A stretch of DNA of 60,101 nucleotides from positions 1-60,101 of the forward strand of contig JABJIE010000088.1 in assembly GCA_018661505.1 (NCBI GenBank), written 5' to 3'. How positions within the stretch are numbered: the stretch's first letter is position 1; each line of letters opens with the position of its first letter. The notes under the pieces were generated by a model, which searched no databases, had not been told where the DNA came from, and saw only the letters and a list, made by a program, of their open reading frames with translations. This DNA is from Lentimicrobiaceae bacterium. GTDB lineage: Bacteria > Bacteroidota > Bacteroidia > Bacteroidales > F082. The translations under genes and the position numbers were made by a program. Below are positions 16,738 to 26,453 of the stretch, piece after piece.

Positions 16738-16767
16738 GCTTAAAATACAATAAACTCCAATAAAAAA

Positions 16768-16803
16768 GCCACATACAAGCACTAATAAATGCAAATATGT
16801 GGC
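16768..16803 (-). terminator. Terminator of the aldehyde dehydrogenase operon
   Basis: GCCACATA (16768-16775) pairs with TATGTGGC (16796-16803), with an inner GCA/TGC pair. On the minus strand the stem is followed by TTTTTT. It lies 24 bases past the stop of the second dehydrogenase gene. Confidence 0.8.
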
Positions 16804-16826
16804 TTATGTTTATCTAAGTTAATTCG

Positions 16827-18377
16827 TTAAAGATCGAACTTAATACCTTGTGCTAATGGTAATTCACTACCATAGTTAATGGTGTTAGTTTGTCTGCGCA
16901 TATAAACTTTCCATGCATCAGAACCTGATTCGCGACCACCACCTGTTTCTTTTTCGCCACCAAATGCTCCACCTATTTCGGCGCCAGATGTACCTATGTT
17001 AACATTGGCAATTCCACAATCTGAACCTCCATGAGATAGAAATTTTTCAGACTCGATTAAAGAGTTTGTCATAATTGCACTTGAAAGACCTTGAGGAACA
17101 TTGTTTTGTATCTCAATAGCATTTTCAACACCTCCAGAGTATTTTAACAAGTATAAAATAGGAGCAAAGGTTTCTGATTGCACAATTTTAAAACTATTGT
17201 CGGCTTCTACAATTACCGGTTTAACATAGCACCCTGAAGTATATTCATCACCTTCCAGAACTTTACCATCCACTAACACATTACCCCCTTCAGCTTTTGC
17301 GGATTCGATAGCTTTTAGATAACTATCAACAGCAAGCTTGTCAATTAATGGGCCCATGTGTTTAGACTCGTCCAATGGGTTTCCTATTTTTATTTGATCA
17401 TAAGCTGAAACAACAGCGTTTTTAACTTTATCGTAGATGCTCTCATGAATTATTACTCTTCTTGTTGACGTGCACCTTTGACCAGCTGTTCCAACAGCTC
17501 CAAAAACCACGCCTGGAACAACAATTTTTAAATCTGCACTAGGTGTAACAATTACAGCATTGTTGCCTCCTAATTCTAATAATGATTTTCCAAGTCTTTT
17601 TCCAACGGCTTCCCCAACGGATTTACCCATCCTAGTTGACCCAGTTGCACTTATTAGAGGAACCCTCTTGTCGTTTGACATTTTTATTCCTAGATCAGCT
17701 CCGCCAATAACAAGACAGGACACTCCTTCAGGAACATTATTATTTTCAAAAACTTCTTGAGTTATTTTTTGACAAGCAATCGCAGTTAAAGGAGCTTTTT
17801 CAGAAGGTTTCCATATGCAAACATCACCACAAACCCATGCTAGAGCAGTATTCCAGCTCCAAACGGCTACAGGGAAGTTAAAAGCAGATATAATGCCCAC
17901 AATTCCCAATGGATGATATTGTTCGTACATTCTGTGCAGTTCTCTTTCCGAATGCATAGTTAAACCATGCAATTGCCTTGATAATCCGACTGCAAATTCA
18001 CATATATCAATCATTTCTTGAACCTCTCCAAGTCCTTCTTGTAATGATTTTCCCATTTCAAAGGAAACAAGCTTGCCTAAGGCGTCTTTTTTCTCTCTTA
18101 ATTTATCTCCAAGTTGTCTGACAACTTCTCCTCTTTTTGGAGCAGGTACTTCTCTCCATGTTTTGAATGCTTCCTGTGCCTTTTCAACAACAACATCATA
18201 ATCTTGAAGTGTTGCATTTCTAACCTTTGCAAGCTCTGTACCATCAATGGGAGTGTATGAACTGGTAATGTCTCCATCTGTTTTTATCCAGTTGCTACCA
18301 GTTGATACTCCATTGTTGATTTCAGCAATAGCTAGACTTTTTAGTAGATCAGTTTTATTTAATCCTGATGTGTCCAT
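16827..18377 (-). CDS. ALDH7-type aldehyde dehydrogenase (probable aminoadipate semialdehyde dehydrogenase)
   Basis: A 516-residue NAD(P)-dependent aldehyde dehydrogenase. The general-base Glu is in LLELGGNNAVIV and the catalytic Cys in GTAGQRCTSTRR. The NNA signature and the GTAGQRCT(S/T)TRR block are typical of the ALDH7 (antiquitin) group, which oxidises 2-aminoadipate 6-semialdehyde / piperideine-6-carboxylate in lysine catabolism. It follows the P5C-dehydrogenase-like gene by 24 bases and shares its promoter and terminator, so the two probably degrade cyclic-imine-forming semialdehydes from lysine and proline/ornithine. The cytoplasmic location follows from the lack of a signal. Substrate is inferred from family resemblance. 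Confidence 0.88.
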   Translation of the reverse strand: MDTSGLNKTDLLKSLAIAEINNGVSTGSNWIKTDGDITSSYTPIDGTELAKVRNATLQDYDVVVEKAQEAFKTWREVPAPKRGEVVRQLGDKLREKKDALGKLVSFEMGKSLQEGLGEVQEMIDICEFAVGLSRQLHGLTMHSERELHRMYEQYHPLGIVGIISAFNFPVAVWSWNTALAWVCGDVCIWKPSEKAPLTAIACQKITQEVFENNNVPEGVSCLVIGGADLGIKMSNDKRVPLISATGSTRMGKSVGEAVGKRLGKSLLELGGNNAVIVTPSADLKIVVPGVVFGAVGTAGQRCTSTRRVIIHESIYDKVKNAVVSAYDQIKIGNPLDESKHMGPLIDKLAVDSYLKAIESAKAEGGNVLVDGKVLEGDEYTSGCYVKPVIVEADNSFKIVQSETFAPILYLLKYSGGVENAIEIQNNVPQGLSSAIMTNSLIESEKFLSHGGSDCGIANVNIGTSGAEIGGAFGGEKETGGGRESGSDAWKVYMRRQTNTINYGSELPLAQGIKFDL

Positions 18378-18401
18378 TTGTAAGATTTTTTTAAAGATTT
18401 T

Positions 18402-20030
18402 TTATTTTTCTAGGAATGGATATCTATAATTTTTTGGGGGTAACAAACACTCTTTAATAGTGCGTGGACTAACCCACCTTAATAGGTTTAACTTTGATCC
18501 AGCCTTATCATTTGTTCCCGAACCACGAGCACCACCGAATGGTTGCATATTAACAACAGCCCCTGTTGGCTTATCATTAATGTAAAAGTTTCCAGCCGCA
18601 TGATTAAGGCGTTTGAGCACTTTCTCAATTATATACCGATCCTTGGAAAATATTGAACCAGTTAATGCATAAATAGATGTTGTATCAACCAAATCAATAA
18701 CTTCATCAAAATCCTTTGGGTCGTAAACGTAAATTGTGAGAACAGGCCCAAAAAGCTCTTCCTCCATGGTTATGTAATGGGGATCTTTGGTCAAAATAAT
18801 TGTAGGTTCAATAAAAAATCCCTTTGATTTATCACAATTACCACCGTGGATTATTTTGGCATTTTTATCTTTTTTTGCATTGTTGATAAACATTTCAAGT
18901 TTGTCAAAAGATGCCTCATCTATAACTGCATTTACAAAGTTTGATAAATCTTCAACACTCCCCATTTTGATTGAGTCCATATCAGATTTAACATCATTCC
19001 ATATTTGATCCCATAAATTAGAGGGAATGTAAGCCCTTGATGCTGCTGAGCATTTTTGACCCTGATATTCAAATGCGCCTCGGGTCAGCGCTGTTGCAAC
19101 CTCACGAGGGTTTGATGATTCATGAACAAGAACAAAATTTTTGCCTCCAGTTTCACCAACTATTCTAGGATAGGATTTGTATTTATGAATGTTATTGCCA
19201 ACTTCTTTCCAAATATTTTGAAAAACACCCGTGGAACCTGTGAAGTGAATTCCTGCAAAATCAGGATGAGAGAATATAACTTTTCCCGCAACAGGTCCAG
19301 AAACAAAAACAAGGTTTATAACGCCTTCAGGTAAACCTGCTTCCATAAAAATATCCATTATTATTGCTGCCGAATATACCTGGGAATTTGATGGCTTCCA
19401 TACCACTGTGTTACCCATAAGTGCTGGAGCAGATGGTAAATTACCCGCAATTGCGGTAAAATTGAAAGGAGTTAAAGCAAATACAAAACCTTCTAGTTCA
19501 CGCTGCTCAAGCCTATTCCAATTAATTTCATCAGAATTAGGTTGCTCGGTATAAATCTCTGTCATATACCTAACGTTAAACCTTAAAAAGTCAGCTAATT
19601 CACAAGCAGAATCAATTTCAGCCTGATGAGCCGACTTGGATTGAGCCAACATTGTTGCGGCATTAATTCTTGCTCGGTATGGCCCAGCAATCATTGCAGC
19701 AGCCTTCAAAAATATTGAAGCTCTTTGTTTCCATGACACTGATGCCCATTGCTTTTTAGCCATTAAAGCTGCATTTATAGCATCTTCAACATGACTTTCA
19801 TTACCACGATGGTAGTAACCCAATACATGATCTCGCTCATGCGGTGGGTTCATCATAATTTTTTCATCTGTTCTAACTTCTTTACCATTTATTATCATCG
19901 GAATATCAGCTTCATATCCCTTTGCGCATTTTAATGCCTCAATTAGCTTTTCCCTTTCAGGAGAACCGCTTATGTATGATAATACTGGTTCATTTTTTAC
20001 CGGAGGTACTGAAAATAAACTCTCTTGCAT
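18402..20030 (-). CDS. pruA: L-glutamate gamma-semialdehyde (P5C) dehydrogenase
   Basis: Oxidises glutamate 5-semialdehyde/P5C to glutamate with NAD+, the second step of proline degradation. The 542-residue length is that of the monofunctional P5C dehydrogenases of Bacteroidota and eukaryotes (ALDH4 type), not the fused PutA. The catalytic Glu is in VGETGGKNFVLVH and the Cys in YQGQKCSAASRAYIP. KPTGAVVNMQPFGGARGSGTNDKAG near the C-terminus is the family substrate-binding block. First gene of a two-gene operon. The -7 box (TATTTTTG, minus, 20092-20099) is followed by a perfect inverted repeat at 20065-20082 in the leader. No proline dehydrogenase gene lies nearby. Confidence 0.92.
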   Translation of the reverse strand: MQESLFSVPPVKNEPVLSYISGSPEREKLIEALKCAKGYEADIPMIINGKEVRTDEKIMMNPPHERDHVLGYYHRGNESHVEDAINAALMAKKQWASVSWKQRASIFLKAAAMIAGPYRARINAATMLAQSKSAHQAEIDSACELADFLRFNVRYMTEIYTEQPNSDEINWNRLEQRELEGFVFALTPFNFTAIAGNLPSAPALMGNTVVWKPSNSQVYSAAIIMDIFMEAGLPEGVINLVFVSGPVAGKVIFSHPDFAGIHFTGSTGVFQNIWKEVGNNIHKYKSYPRIVGETGGKNFVLVHESSNPREVATALTRGAFEYQGQKCSAASRAYIPSNLWDQIWNDVKSDMDSIKMGSVEDLSNFVNAVIDEASFDKLEMFINNAKKDKNAKIIHGGNCDKSKGFFIEPTIILTKDPHYITMEEELFGPVLTIYVYDPKDFDEVIDLVDTTSIYALTGSIFSKDRYIIEKVLKRLNHAAGNFYINDKPTGAVVNMQPFGGARGSGTNDKAGSKLNLLRWVSPRTIKECLLPPKNYRYPFLEK

Positions 20031-20064
20031 TTTTTTGTGAATTAAATTTATTAACTAAACCGTC

Positions 20065-20099
20065 ATACAATATGTGTTGTATTTCGGAATGCAAAAATA
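20065..20099 (-). promoter_or_regulatory. pruA promoter with inverted repeat at the start site
   Basis: The -7 box TATTTTTG (minus, 20092-20099) is followed by ATACAA-TATGTG-TTGTAT (20065-20082). These are perfect 6-base arms placed about +3 to +20 of the transcript. The position suits a repressor operator or an RNA hairpin; the sequence alone does not decide between them. Confidence 0.55.
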
Positions 20100-20133
20100 T
20101 TACTATTATTTCTAATAATATCCAATAAGATTC

Positions 20134-20168
20134 AAAAAAGACCATTCTTTATTTTAGAATGTCTTTTT
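20134..20168. terminator. Bidirectional terminator after the GH31-GH13 operon
   Basis: AAAAAGACCATTCT and AGAATGTCTTTTT form a stem with one bulged C. There are T runs on both strands. On the minus strand it lies 27 bases after the GH13 stop, ending the glucan operon before the pruA promoter. Confidence 0.7.
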
Positions 20169-20194
20169 ATAATATAATCTAAAGAAAAGGAGTG

Positions 20195-21577
20195 TTATTT
20201 AACTAGGACTAAATAATCCCAGGCATCCATATTTATGACTGTTTTTCCTTGTATTGTGATTGTTTCTCCTTTGATTGCATCCATGTAATCTCCATTTATG
20301 TTTGAGCTTTCAAATTCAAATGATTGTGGCTTATTACTCAAATTAAGAATTGAAATAACATTGTTATTGTCTGCTTCTCGGTAAAATGCGAAAACATATT
20401 GATTAGATTCGTCGCCAAGTCTAGTAATTGATCCCCCATATTCTCCATTCCAGAGGGCTGGATTATCCTTTTTTAATTTATTTAAGGTTGAGTACAGATT
20501 ATAATAGGGCATTTCATCCCATGAGATTGTGTCTTTTTCAAAAAACGCTAGCCGTTTATTAAGTCCCGCTTCCTGCCCATTATATATCATACCCATACCA
20601 GGGATTGTATATGATAGCACAGCCATAACTTCCGCAGCATCACCCATTCTCTCTTGTACTGTTCCATTCCATGAGTTTTCATCATGATTAGATGTAAAAT
20701 ACATACGATATGAGTAACTGGGGTATATGCTATCATTCCAATCAAAGTAATCCCATATATCATTGGAGTTTTGTTTTCCTTGTGCTATTTCATTCATTAT
20801 GTGGTGTAATTTCCATCCATAGTTCATGTCGAAAGCCTTTCTAAGTAGATCATCATTATCTTCATCTTCAGCTAACATAAAAACGGGCTTGATTGAATCC
20901 AATTCATATCTCACCCTATTCCAGAAATCAACAGGAACCATGCCTGGAAAATCACATCGGTAACCATCAATATCCGTTTCACTTACCCAGAATTTTAAAG
21001 CATCCATCATTGAATCACGTAGGACAGGGTTGCTATAGTCAAATGCAATAACATCAGTCCAATCATATGGTGAAACAAAATTTCCATCATCATCTTTTTT
21101 ATACCAATCAGGATGCCTTGTGGCCCATGGATTATCCCAAGCACTGTGGTTTGCAACCCAGTCGAGGATAACATACATGCCTAAATCATGTGCCTCATCT
21201 ACTAGATTTTGGAGATCTTCAATACTTCCAAACTCAGGGTTTATTTGCTTGTAGTCCTTAACAGCGTAGTAACTACCAAGCGTCCCTTTTCTATTAACTT
21301 CTCCAATTGGATGTATAGGCATAATCCACAATATATCAACACCCATTTCTTTGAGACGAGGTAAATGTTTGCGAAATGCATTTATGGATCCTTCATTTGT
21401 AAATTGACGAATATTTACCTCATAAATATTGGCATTCTTTGTCCAGTATGCGTGCAATTGATTAATGTTTTCCTGATGATTTGACCTCTCTTCAGAGTTG
21501 TAATCACATGATATTATTAGTGCCAAAATAAGCACTAAAACAACAGAGGAAAACGCTCGAGTTTTTAATTTTTCCAT
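20195..21577 (-). CDS. Lipoprotein GH13 alpha-amylase
   Basis: A 460-residue glycoside hydrolase family 13 enzyme. The N-terminus is a lipoprotein signal (hydrophobic about 11-22, then IISC), so it is membrane-anchored in the periplasm or on the surface. The (beta/alpha)8 barrel motifs are intact: region I GMYVILDWVANHS, region II GYRCDF (Asp nucleophile), region III FMLAEDED (Glu acid/base) and region IV FTSNHDEN (transition-state Asp). It should hydrolyse alpha-1,4-glucan. The start lies 19 bases downstream of the GH31 gene, so the two form one operon under operator-like site B. Exact product specificity is not visible. Confidence 0.92.
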   Translation of the reverse strand: MEKLKTRAFSSVVLVLILALIISCDYNSEERSNHQENINQLHAYWTKNANIYEVNIRQFTNEGSINAFRKHLPRLKEMGVDILWIMPIHPIGEVNRKGTLGSYYAVKDYKQINPEFGSIEDLQNLVDEAHDLGMYVILDWVANHSAWDNPWATRHPDWYKKDDDGNFVSPYDWTDVIAFDYSNPVLRDSMMDALKFWVSETDIDGYRCDFPGMVPVDFWNRVRYELDSIKPVFMLAEDEDNDDLLRKAFDMNYGWKLHHIMNEIAQGKQNSNDIWDYFDWNDSIYPSYSYRMYFTSNHDENSWNGTVQERMGDAAEVMAVLSYTIPGMGMIYNGQEAGLNKRLAFFEKDTISWDEMPYYNLYSTLNKLKKDNPALWNGEYGGSITRLGDESNQYVFAFYREADNNNVISILNLSNKPQSFEFESSNINGDYMDAIKGETITIQGKTVINMDAWDYLVLVK

Positions 21578-21596
21578 GCTTCGTTATATTATATTA

Positions 21597-24449
21597 CTAT
21601 TTAATTTTACCAATTTGAATTAATTCTACCTCTTGCCCGTCCCATTTAAAATTAATATTCCATATTCCTTTTTTTGCGTCATATGAGTATCCTGGATTGC
21701 CGGTCGTATGATTTTTAATTTGTATTAATTTTTCTTCATTTAAATAAAGCTCATCAATATCTAAGGCATCTAAACCAATGATTTCAATGCTTACATTTCT
21801 AATGTCTGGTTGCTCTTCGTAGCCTTTACCATCGGACTTTATTATATATTTATATTTCTTTTCGGAAATAAATTCTCTTTCCAATATAATATATATAAAA
21901 TTATTATTTTCTATTGTACCATACGTTTTCCCATCATCCTCAAACATGGTGTAACTATTTGTTTTATCGGAGTGGTCAAAATAGTATTTGATTAGCAAGT
22001 CCGTTTTTGAATAATTATCAGTGGTATTTACATAGTTAGTGTATGGAATAAAGGCTCCTGCTTTAATAAAAATTGGGATTGTTTCCAAGTCTATTTTTTG
22101 TGTTATGCTCTTACCACCAGAGTAAATATGATTATCCCATAAACTATACCAATCAGATTCTTTGGGTAAATATATCTCTGCATATTTTTGTTCTTTTTCA
22201 ACAATAGGAAAAACTAAAATATCCTCACCAAACATATATTCATTTCCAATATCATATGTATTCGTATCTTTTGGAAACTCAAAAAATAATGGTCTAACAA
22301 TTGGATAGCCCTTAATTGTTGCTTCTGCTGCCAGATTATAAATGTATGGAAGCAGTTGATATCTAAGTTGCATAAACTTTCTAACAATTTGCTTTGTAGT
22401 ATCATTAAAATAAACTGGTTCAGAAGGAATATCTGAACCATGGGGTCTCAATATTGGTGAAAAACATGACATTTGAAGCCATCTGGTATAAAGTTCATTA
22501 TCCATAGTTCCCTGAGCAAATCCACCTGCATCTGAATGGATAAATGGTAGTCCGCATAGGCCCATGTGTATCATTAAAGGAACTTGTGCTTGCAGGCCAC
22601 CCCAACTCCTGCTTACGTCTCCTGTCCATGGGTAAATGGAGTAGCGTTGAGATCCAGCAAATCCAGCTCTGTTGAGATTGAAAAGCCTCATCTTTGGATA
22701 ATCTTCTCTCATATTTTCAAATAGAGCTTTATGCCAATAGTGACCATAAATATTATGCACTTCGTCAGCACTTCCATTAATATGAATCTGGTCCGAAGGA
22801 TGATTTTCTGGTTCACCCAAATCACCCCACCATCCAGCAACACCAATCTCAATTTGGGGTTTATATTTATCCCATAACCAAAGTCTAGCCTCGGGTTTAA
22901 AAATATCTATAAGAGCACCATCTCCAAAATAAAATTCTGAATTCACATAACTATTTCCTAGAGAATCCAATGCAAGTAAGCCCAAACTATCAGTAATATG
23001 GAAATTTTCAATAGAGTCTAGTATGTAGGGTTCTGTTATAAGAACAACTTTAATACCTTTCTTGCTTAAATCTGATATCATCTTTTCTGGGTTAGGCCAA
23101 TTGGGTTTATACCAGTCAAGCCTTCCCATTGTTCCTAAAAGACTATCTCCAAACCAATATAGGTCAATTATCATTGCATCCAGAGGAAAATCCTGTTCGA
23201 TGGTGAAATTTGCTATTGAGTCTGTTTCTTCTTGTGTTCTATATCCCATCCTGGATTGCAGGTTACCAAGAACCCATATCGGTGGCAATGGCTGGAAACC
23301 CGTTAGTACTGCATAATTAGTTGCGATCATTTTATGATTACTTCCACCTATTACGACATACTTCATAGTTCCACCAATGGCCCCAAATTCAAGAATACCA
23401 GATTCTGCTTCTCCTACATCAGCATATCCTTTTTGAGGGTTATCAAATAATAACAGATATTTTTTTGATGATACAATTAGAGGAACTGAGTAATTTAAAT
23501 TTTTTGCTCCAATCTCATACCCATATTTGGGTCTATTGTACAGCTTGTATCTCCCTCCAATTAGGTCCGGAGAAACGGCTCTTTCACCCAATCCAAATAT
23601 TTTTTCATTGGCATCAATTTCAAATCGTATTCCATCTGTGTCGCTCCTTCTAAAATATCCTTTTTCCTCCTTGATGATAGTATCATTATCGTATAAGAAT
23701 GATATAAAAAAAGGATTTTTGTTTACTATAACTGATAAACTATCGGTTAATAATTTCAGATAATTAGTTTCATCTATAATACTATTAAAAGTGCCCTCTG
23801 GTTTTAAAATAACGGCATCTGATTTCTCTTCTTTTGGAGCATTTTGTGGGTAATGCCTTATCTCTATAATATTACTTTCATAAGGGACTATTTGTGTGGT
23901 ACCATGGTCGGTAATTACTTCAACAATACTGTCATAGTCAAAATGAGTAATATATCTTCTTGCATTGTAGTCATAAATTTTCTCAGTTTTAGCAGGAGGA
24001 TAATAGCCGTTTACTGGTAGGAAAAAATCTTCGTTATTTGATGTTTTACCGACCATTGAACCATTTGCGCTTCTAAAAACAAAGGCAAGCTGCTGTATGT
24101 CCTCATCTTCACGGAGATTATAAAAAGAACTTATTGAAAACTTATACTGGTATAAGCCATTTCCAATATTAGTCATCCTGGTTTGTTCATCATCTTTACC
24201 CCAATTGCCAATAATGTGCTTCCAGTCACCACCATCTATACTTTTTTTGGTTATGGCACCCGTATGAAAGTGAATTTCACCATCATAACCTGATAAACCA
24301 CCATTACCCAAATTTGAATTATATGTTAAGGTAACAGTATCATCTATGGGAGGATTTTCAGGTGTTAACCAGGCCACCTGGGAGAAACTTGCTTGCGTAA
24401 TTGCAAAAACAAAAATCATTAGATGAATATAAAACTGCATTTTATGCAT
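21597..24449 (-). CDS. Exported GH31 alpha-glucosidase
   Basis: A 950-residue GH31 enzyme releasing glucose, or transferring glucosyl units, from alpha-glucan ends. Signal peptide about 1-23 (ending TQASFSQ). The N-terminal ~130 residues form an extra carbohydrate-binding-like beta domain (PPIDDTVTLTYNS..., DEQTRMTNIGNGLYQYKFSI). The GH31 N-domain and barrel follow, with nucleophile Asp in GWWGDLGEP, acid/base Asp in YPWTGDVSRSWGG, and substrate residues VWVLGNLQSRMGY. C-terminal beta domains end without a YPNP sorting motif, so periplasmic residence is likely. The start could also be the ATG three codons on. First gene of the operon with GH13; promoter TATTTTTG at 24487-24494 (minus). Confidence 0.92.
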   Translation of the reverse strand: MHKMQFYIHLMIFVFAITQASFSQVAWLTPENPPIDDTVTLTYNSNLGNGGLSGYDGEIHFHTGAITKKSIDGGDWKHIIGNWGKDDEQTRMTNIGNGLYQYKFSISSFYNLREDEDIQQLAFVFRSANGSMVGKTSNNEDFFLPVNGYYPPAKTEKIYDYNARRYITHFDYDSIVEVITDHGTTQIVPYESNIIEIRHYPQNAPKEEKSDAVILKPEGTFNSIIDETNYLKLLTDSLSVIVNKNPFFISFLYDNDTIIKEEKGYFRRSDTDGIRFEIDANEKIFGLGERAVSPDLIGGRYKLYNRPKYGYEIGAKNLNYSVPLIVSSKKYLLLFDNPQKGYADVGEAESGILEFGAIGGTMKYVVIGGSNHKMIATNYAVLTGFQPLPPIWVLGNLQSRMGYRTQEETDSIANFTIEQDFPLDAMIIDLYWFGDSLLGTMGRLDWYKPNWPNPEKMISDLSKKGIKVVLITEPYILDSIENFHITDSLGLLALDSLGNSYVNSEFYFGDGALIDIFKPEARLWLWDKYKPQIEIGVAGWWGDLGEPENHPSDQIHINGSADEVHNIYGHYWHKALFENMREDYPKMRLFNLNRAGFAGSQRYSIYPWTGDVSRSWGGLQAQVPLMIHMGLCGLPFIHSDAGGFAQGTMDNELYTRWLQMSCFSPILRPHGSDIPSEPVYFNDTTKQIVRKFMQLRYQLLPYIYNLAAEATIKGYPIVRPLFFEFPKDTNTYDIGNEYMFGEDILVFPIVEKEQKYAEIYLPKESDWYSLWDNHIYSGGKSITQKIDLETIPIFIKAGAFIPYTNYVNTTDNYSKTDLLIKYYFDHSDKTNSYTMFEDDGKTYGTIENNNFIYIILEREFISEKKYKYIIKSDGKGYEEQPDIRNVSIEIIGLDALDIDELYLNEEKLIQIKNHTTGNPGYSYDAKKGIWNINFKWDGQEVELIQIGKIK

Positions 24450-24486
24450 TCTTTCGAAACAATTAATTATCAGATAATTCGCTTGC

Positions 24487-24699
24487 CAAAAATATAATAA
24501 AAAAGCCGGTTGATTAAATTAATGACCTAAATTAAACCTTGTTACTATTAGATTTTATATACTACCACATTTTTATTTTAAAGTATCCTATGCAAACGAT
24601 TGATATAAACATACTGATAACTTAAATTATGAGTATTGTTGGATTGAAACCATTATTGGGCTATTGGCGTAATAATCAACATTTATTCAACTAATTTTG
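24487..24699. promoter_or_regulatory. Divergent glucan promoter region with operator-like site B
   Basis: The minus-strand -7 box TATTTTTG (24487-24494) faces the GH31 gene. The plus-strand box TAATTTTG (24692-24699) faces the trehalose-synthase-like gene. Between them, TGCAAACGATTG at 24591-24602 repeats the core of site A. Its central CG is 103.5 bp from the GH31 box and 94.5 bp from the other box. This explains most of the 276-base gap. Confidence 0.6.
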
Positions 24700-24725
24700 T
24701 CGTATCAAAATATCTGATAAAATTA

Positions 24726-26423
24726 ATGACAACAAAACTTAAACTCTATAATTACTGGAATCAACTTTATCCGGATCTACCCGCTGATAAACTGGATGTT
24801 TTTATTTCTAATATTAATGTCTCGGACAAAAAGGAAGTCTCAAAAGACTGGTTTAAAGATGCCATTGTCTACTCCTTGTATGTAAATCTTTACAATGAAG
24901 ATTTTTATGGATTAACGGAAAAGCTTGATTATATAAAGAACCTTGGAATTAATTGTTTGTGGCTATTACCAATACTTCAATCACCAATGCGTGATGCAGG
25001 TTTTGATATTAGTAAATATGACAGAATTAGACCTTCGCTACTTGGATTGTCTGATGAAAGTACTCGTGGTGATCAAGAAGTTGTATTTGGTTCATTTCTT
25101 GAGGAGGCACACAAAAGAGGAATCAGAGTTATATTTGATGTTGCAATCAATCATACTTCCGATGAGCATCCATGGTTTATTGATTCCCAAAAGAACGATG
25201 TAAATGAGTATACGGATTTTTATATTTGGAGTGATAAACCAGATAAATATTTGGATGCACGCTTATTGTTTAAGGGTATAGAAGACTCAAACTGGGAAAA
25301 GTTAGAAGATAAATACTATTTCCATAGATTTTTTAGTTTCCAGCCAGATCTTAATTACAGAAATCCAGATGTCTTGTTGGCAATGACAAAAAATTTACTC
25401 TATTGGCAAGAAAATGGTGTTGATGGATTCAGGGCTGATGCAATACCTTACTTGTGGAAAGAGGATGGTACAGATTGTGAAAACTTGGAAATGACACATA
25501 TAATTGTCAAGTTTTTTAGAGCTGCTCTCGAATATGTAAACCCAGAAACATTACTATTGGCTGAGGCTTGTCAAAAACCAAAAGAGGTTGTGAAATACTT
25601 AGGCAACAATGATGAGTGCCATGCAGCATATCACTTCCCGCTTATGCCAATGATATATAAATCCATAGCAAGCGCTAATTCTGAACCCATAAAACATACT
25701 TTAAGTAATGCTTTTACTCCAGAAATAAGCGATAGTAATCAATGGTTTACATTTCTTAGAGTTCATGATGAGCTTAGCTTGGAATTGGTATATGTTAGTG
25801 AGGAGGATAGAAAATATATCTATGATAGTTATTGTCATGATCCTTCATGGGACTTTAGGGTTGGTGAAGGAATATCTGCAAGATTATCAGAGTTAATGCA
25901 AAAAGATGTAAATAAAATAGGTCTTGCTTATTCTATTATGCTAACTCTTCTTGGAACACCCGTTATCTATTATGGTGATGAGTTTGGTAAACTCAATGAC
26001 AAGAATTACTATAAGAACCAAATAAAACTTACAGGAAAGGATGATACAAGATTTCTTGTTCGTGGTAAAATTGACTGGATGAATCTAGAGCAAGACCTTA
26101 AGCAAGAAGATAATTTTCATTCACAGGTATTTGGCATGATAAGTAGTATGTTAAATACACGAAAAGACTTTACTTCATTTGGCAGAGGAGATCTTAATTT
26201 CATCGATGTTGTTACAGATAACCCCCATGAAATTCTATCATATGTTCGCAAATATTCGGACGAAAAAATATTAGTTTTAAATAATCTATCAGCTGAAAAA
26301 CAAGTGCTAAGAAATCCCTTACCGGATAATAACCTCGCTGTTTTAAATATGAATGGCTTTGTTATGGATAATGATCATATTATACTTGAACCTCATGGCT
26401 TTGTATGGATTCTTGTGATATAA
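24726..26423 (+). CDS. Trehalose-synthase-like GH13 enzyme (cytoplasmic)
   Basis: A 565-residue GH13 enzyme without a signal peptide. Catalytic regions: VIFDVAINHTSDEHPWF, DGFRADAIPYL (Asp nucleophile), LLAEACQ (Glu) and LRVHDELSLELV (Asp). The last motif and the following EEDRKYIY resemble the LRNHDELTLE...ERDYMY block of trehalose synthase (GH13_16), which interconverts maltose and trehalose. No maltokinase domain is fused. It is transcribed away from the GH31-GH13 operon through the shared control region, so it probably handles maltose or short dextrins once inside the cell. An intracellular alpha-amylase/alpha-glucosidase is the main alternative. Promoter TAATTTTG at 24692. Confidence 0.82.
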   Translation: MTTKLKLYNYWNQLYPDLPADKLDVFISNINVSDKKEVSKDWFKDAIVYSLYVNLYNEDFYGLTEKLDYIKNLGINCLWLLPILQSPMRDAGFDISKYDRIRPSLLGLSDESTRGDQEVVFGSFLEEAHKRGIRVIFDVAINHTSDEHPWFIDSQKNDVNEYTDFYIWSDKPDKYLDARLLFKGIEDSNWEKLEDKYYFHRFFSFQPDLNYRNPDVLLAMTKNLLYWQENGVDGFRADAIPYLWKEDGTDCENLEMTHIIVKFFRAALEYVNPETLLLAEACQKPKEVVKYLGNNDECHAAYHFPLMPMIYKSIASANSEPIKHTLSNAFTPEISDSNQWFTFLRVHDELSLELVYVSEEDRKYIYDSYCHDPSWDFRVGEGISARLSELMQKDVNKIGLAYSIMLTLLGTPVIYYGDEFGKLNDKNYYKNQIKLTGKDDTRFLVRGKIDWMNLEQDLKQEDNFHSQVFGMISSMLNTRKDFTSFGRGDLNFIDVVTDNPHEILSYVRKYSDEKILVLNNLSAEKQVLRNPLPDNNLAVLNMNGFVMDNDHIILEPHGFVWILVI

Positions 26424-26453
26424 AGTCATGTATTTTTAATTTGTAAAAACATC

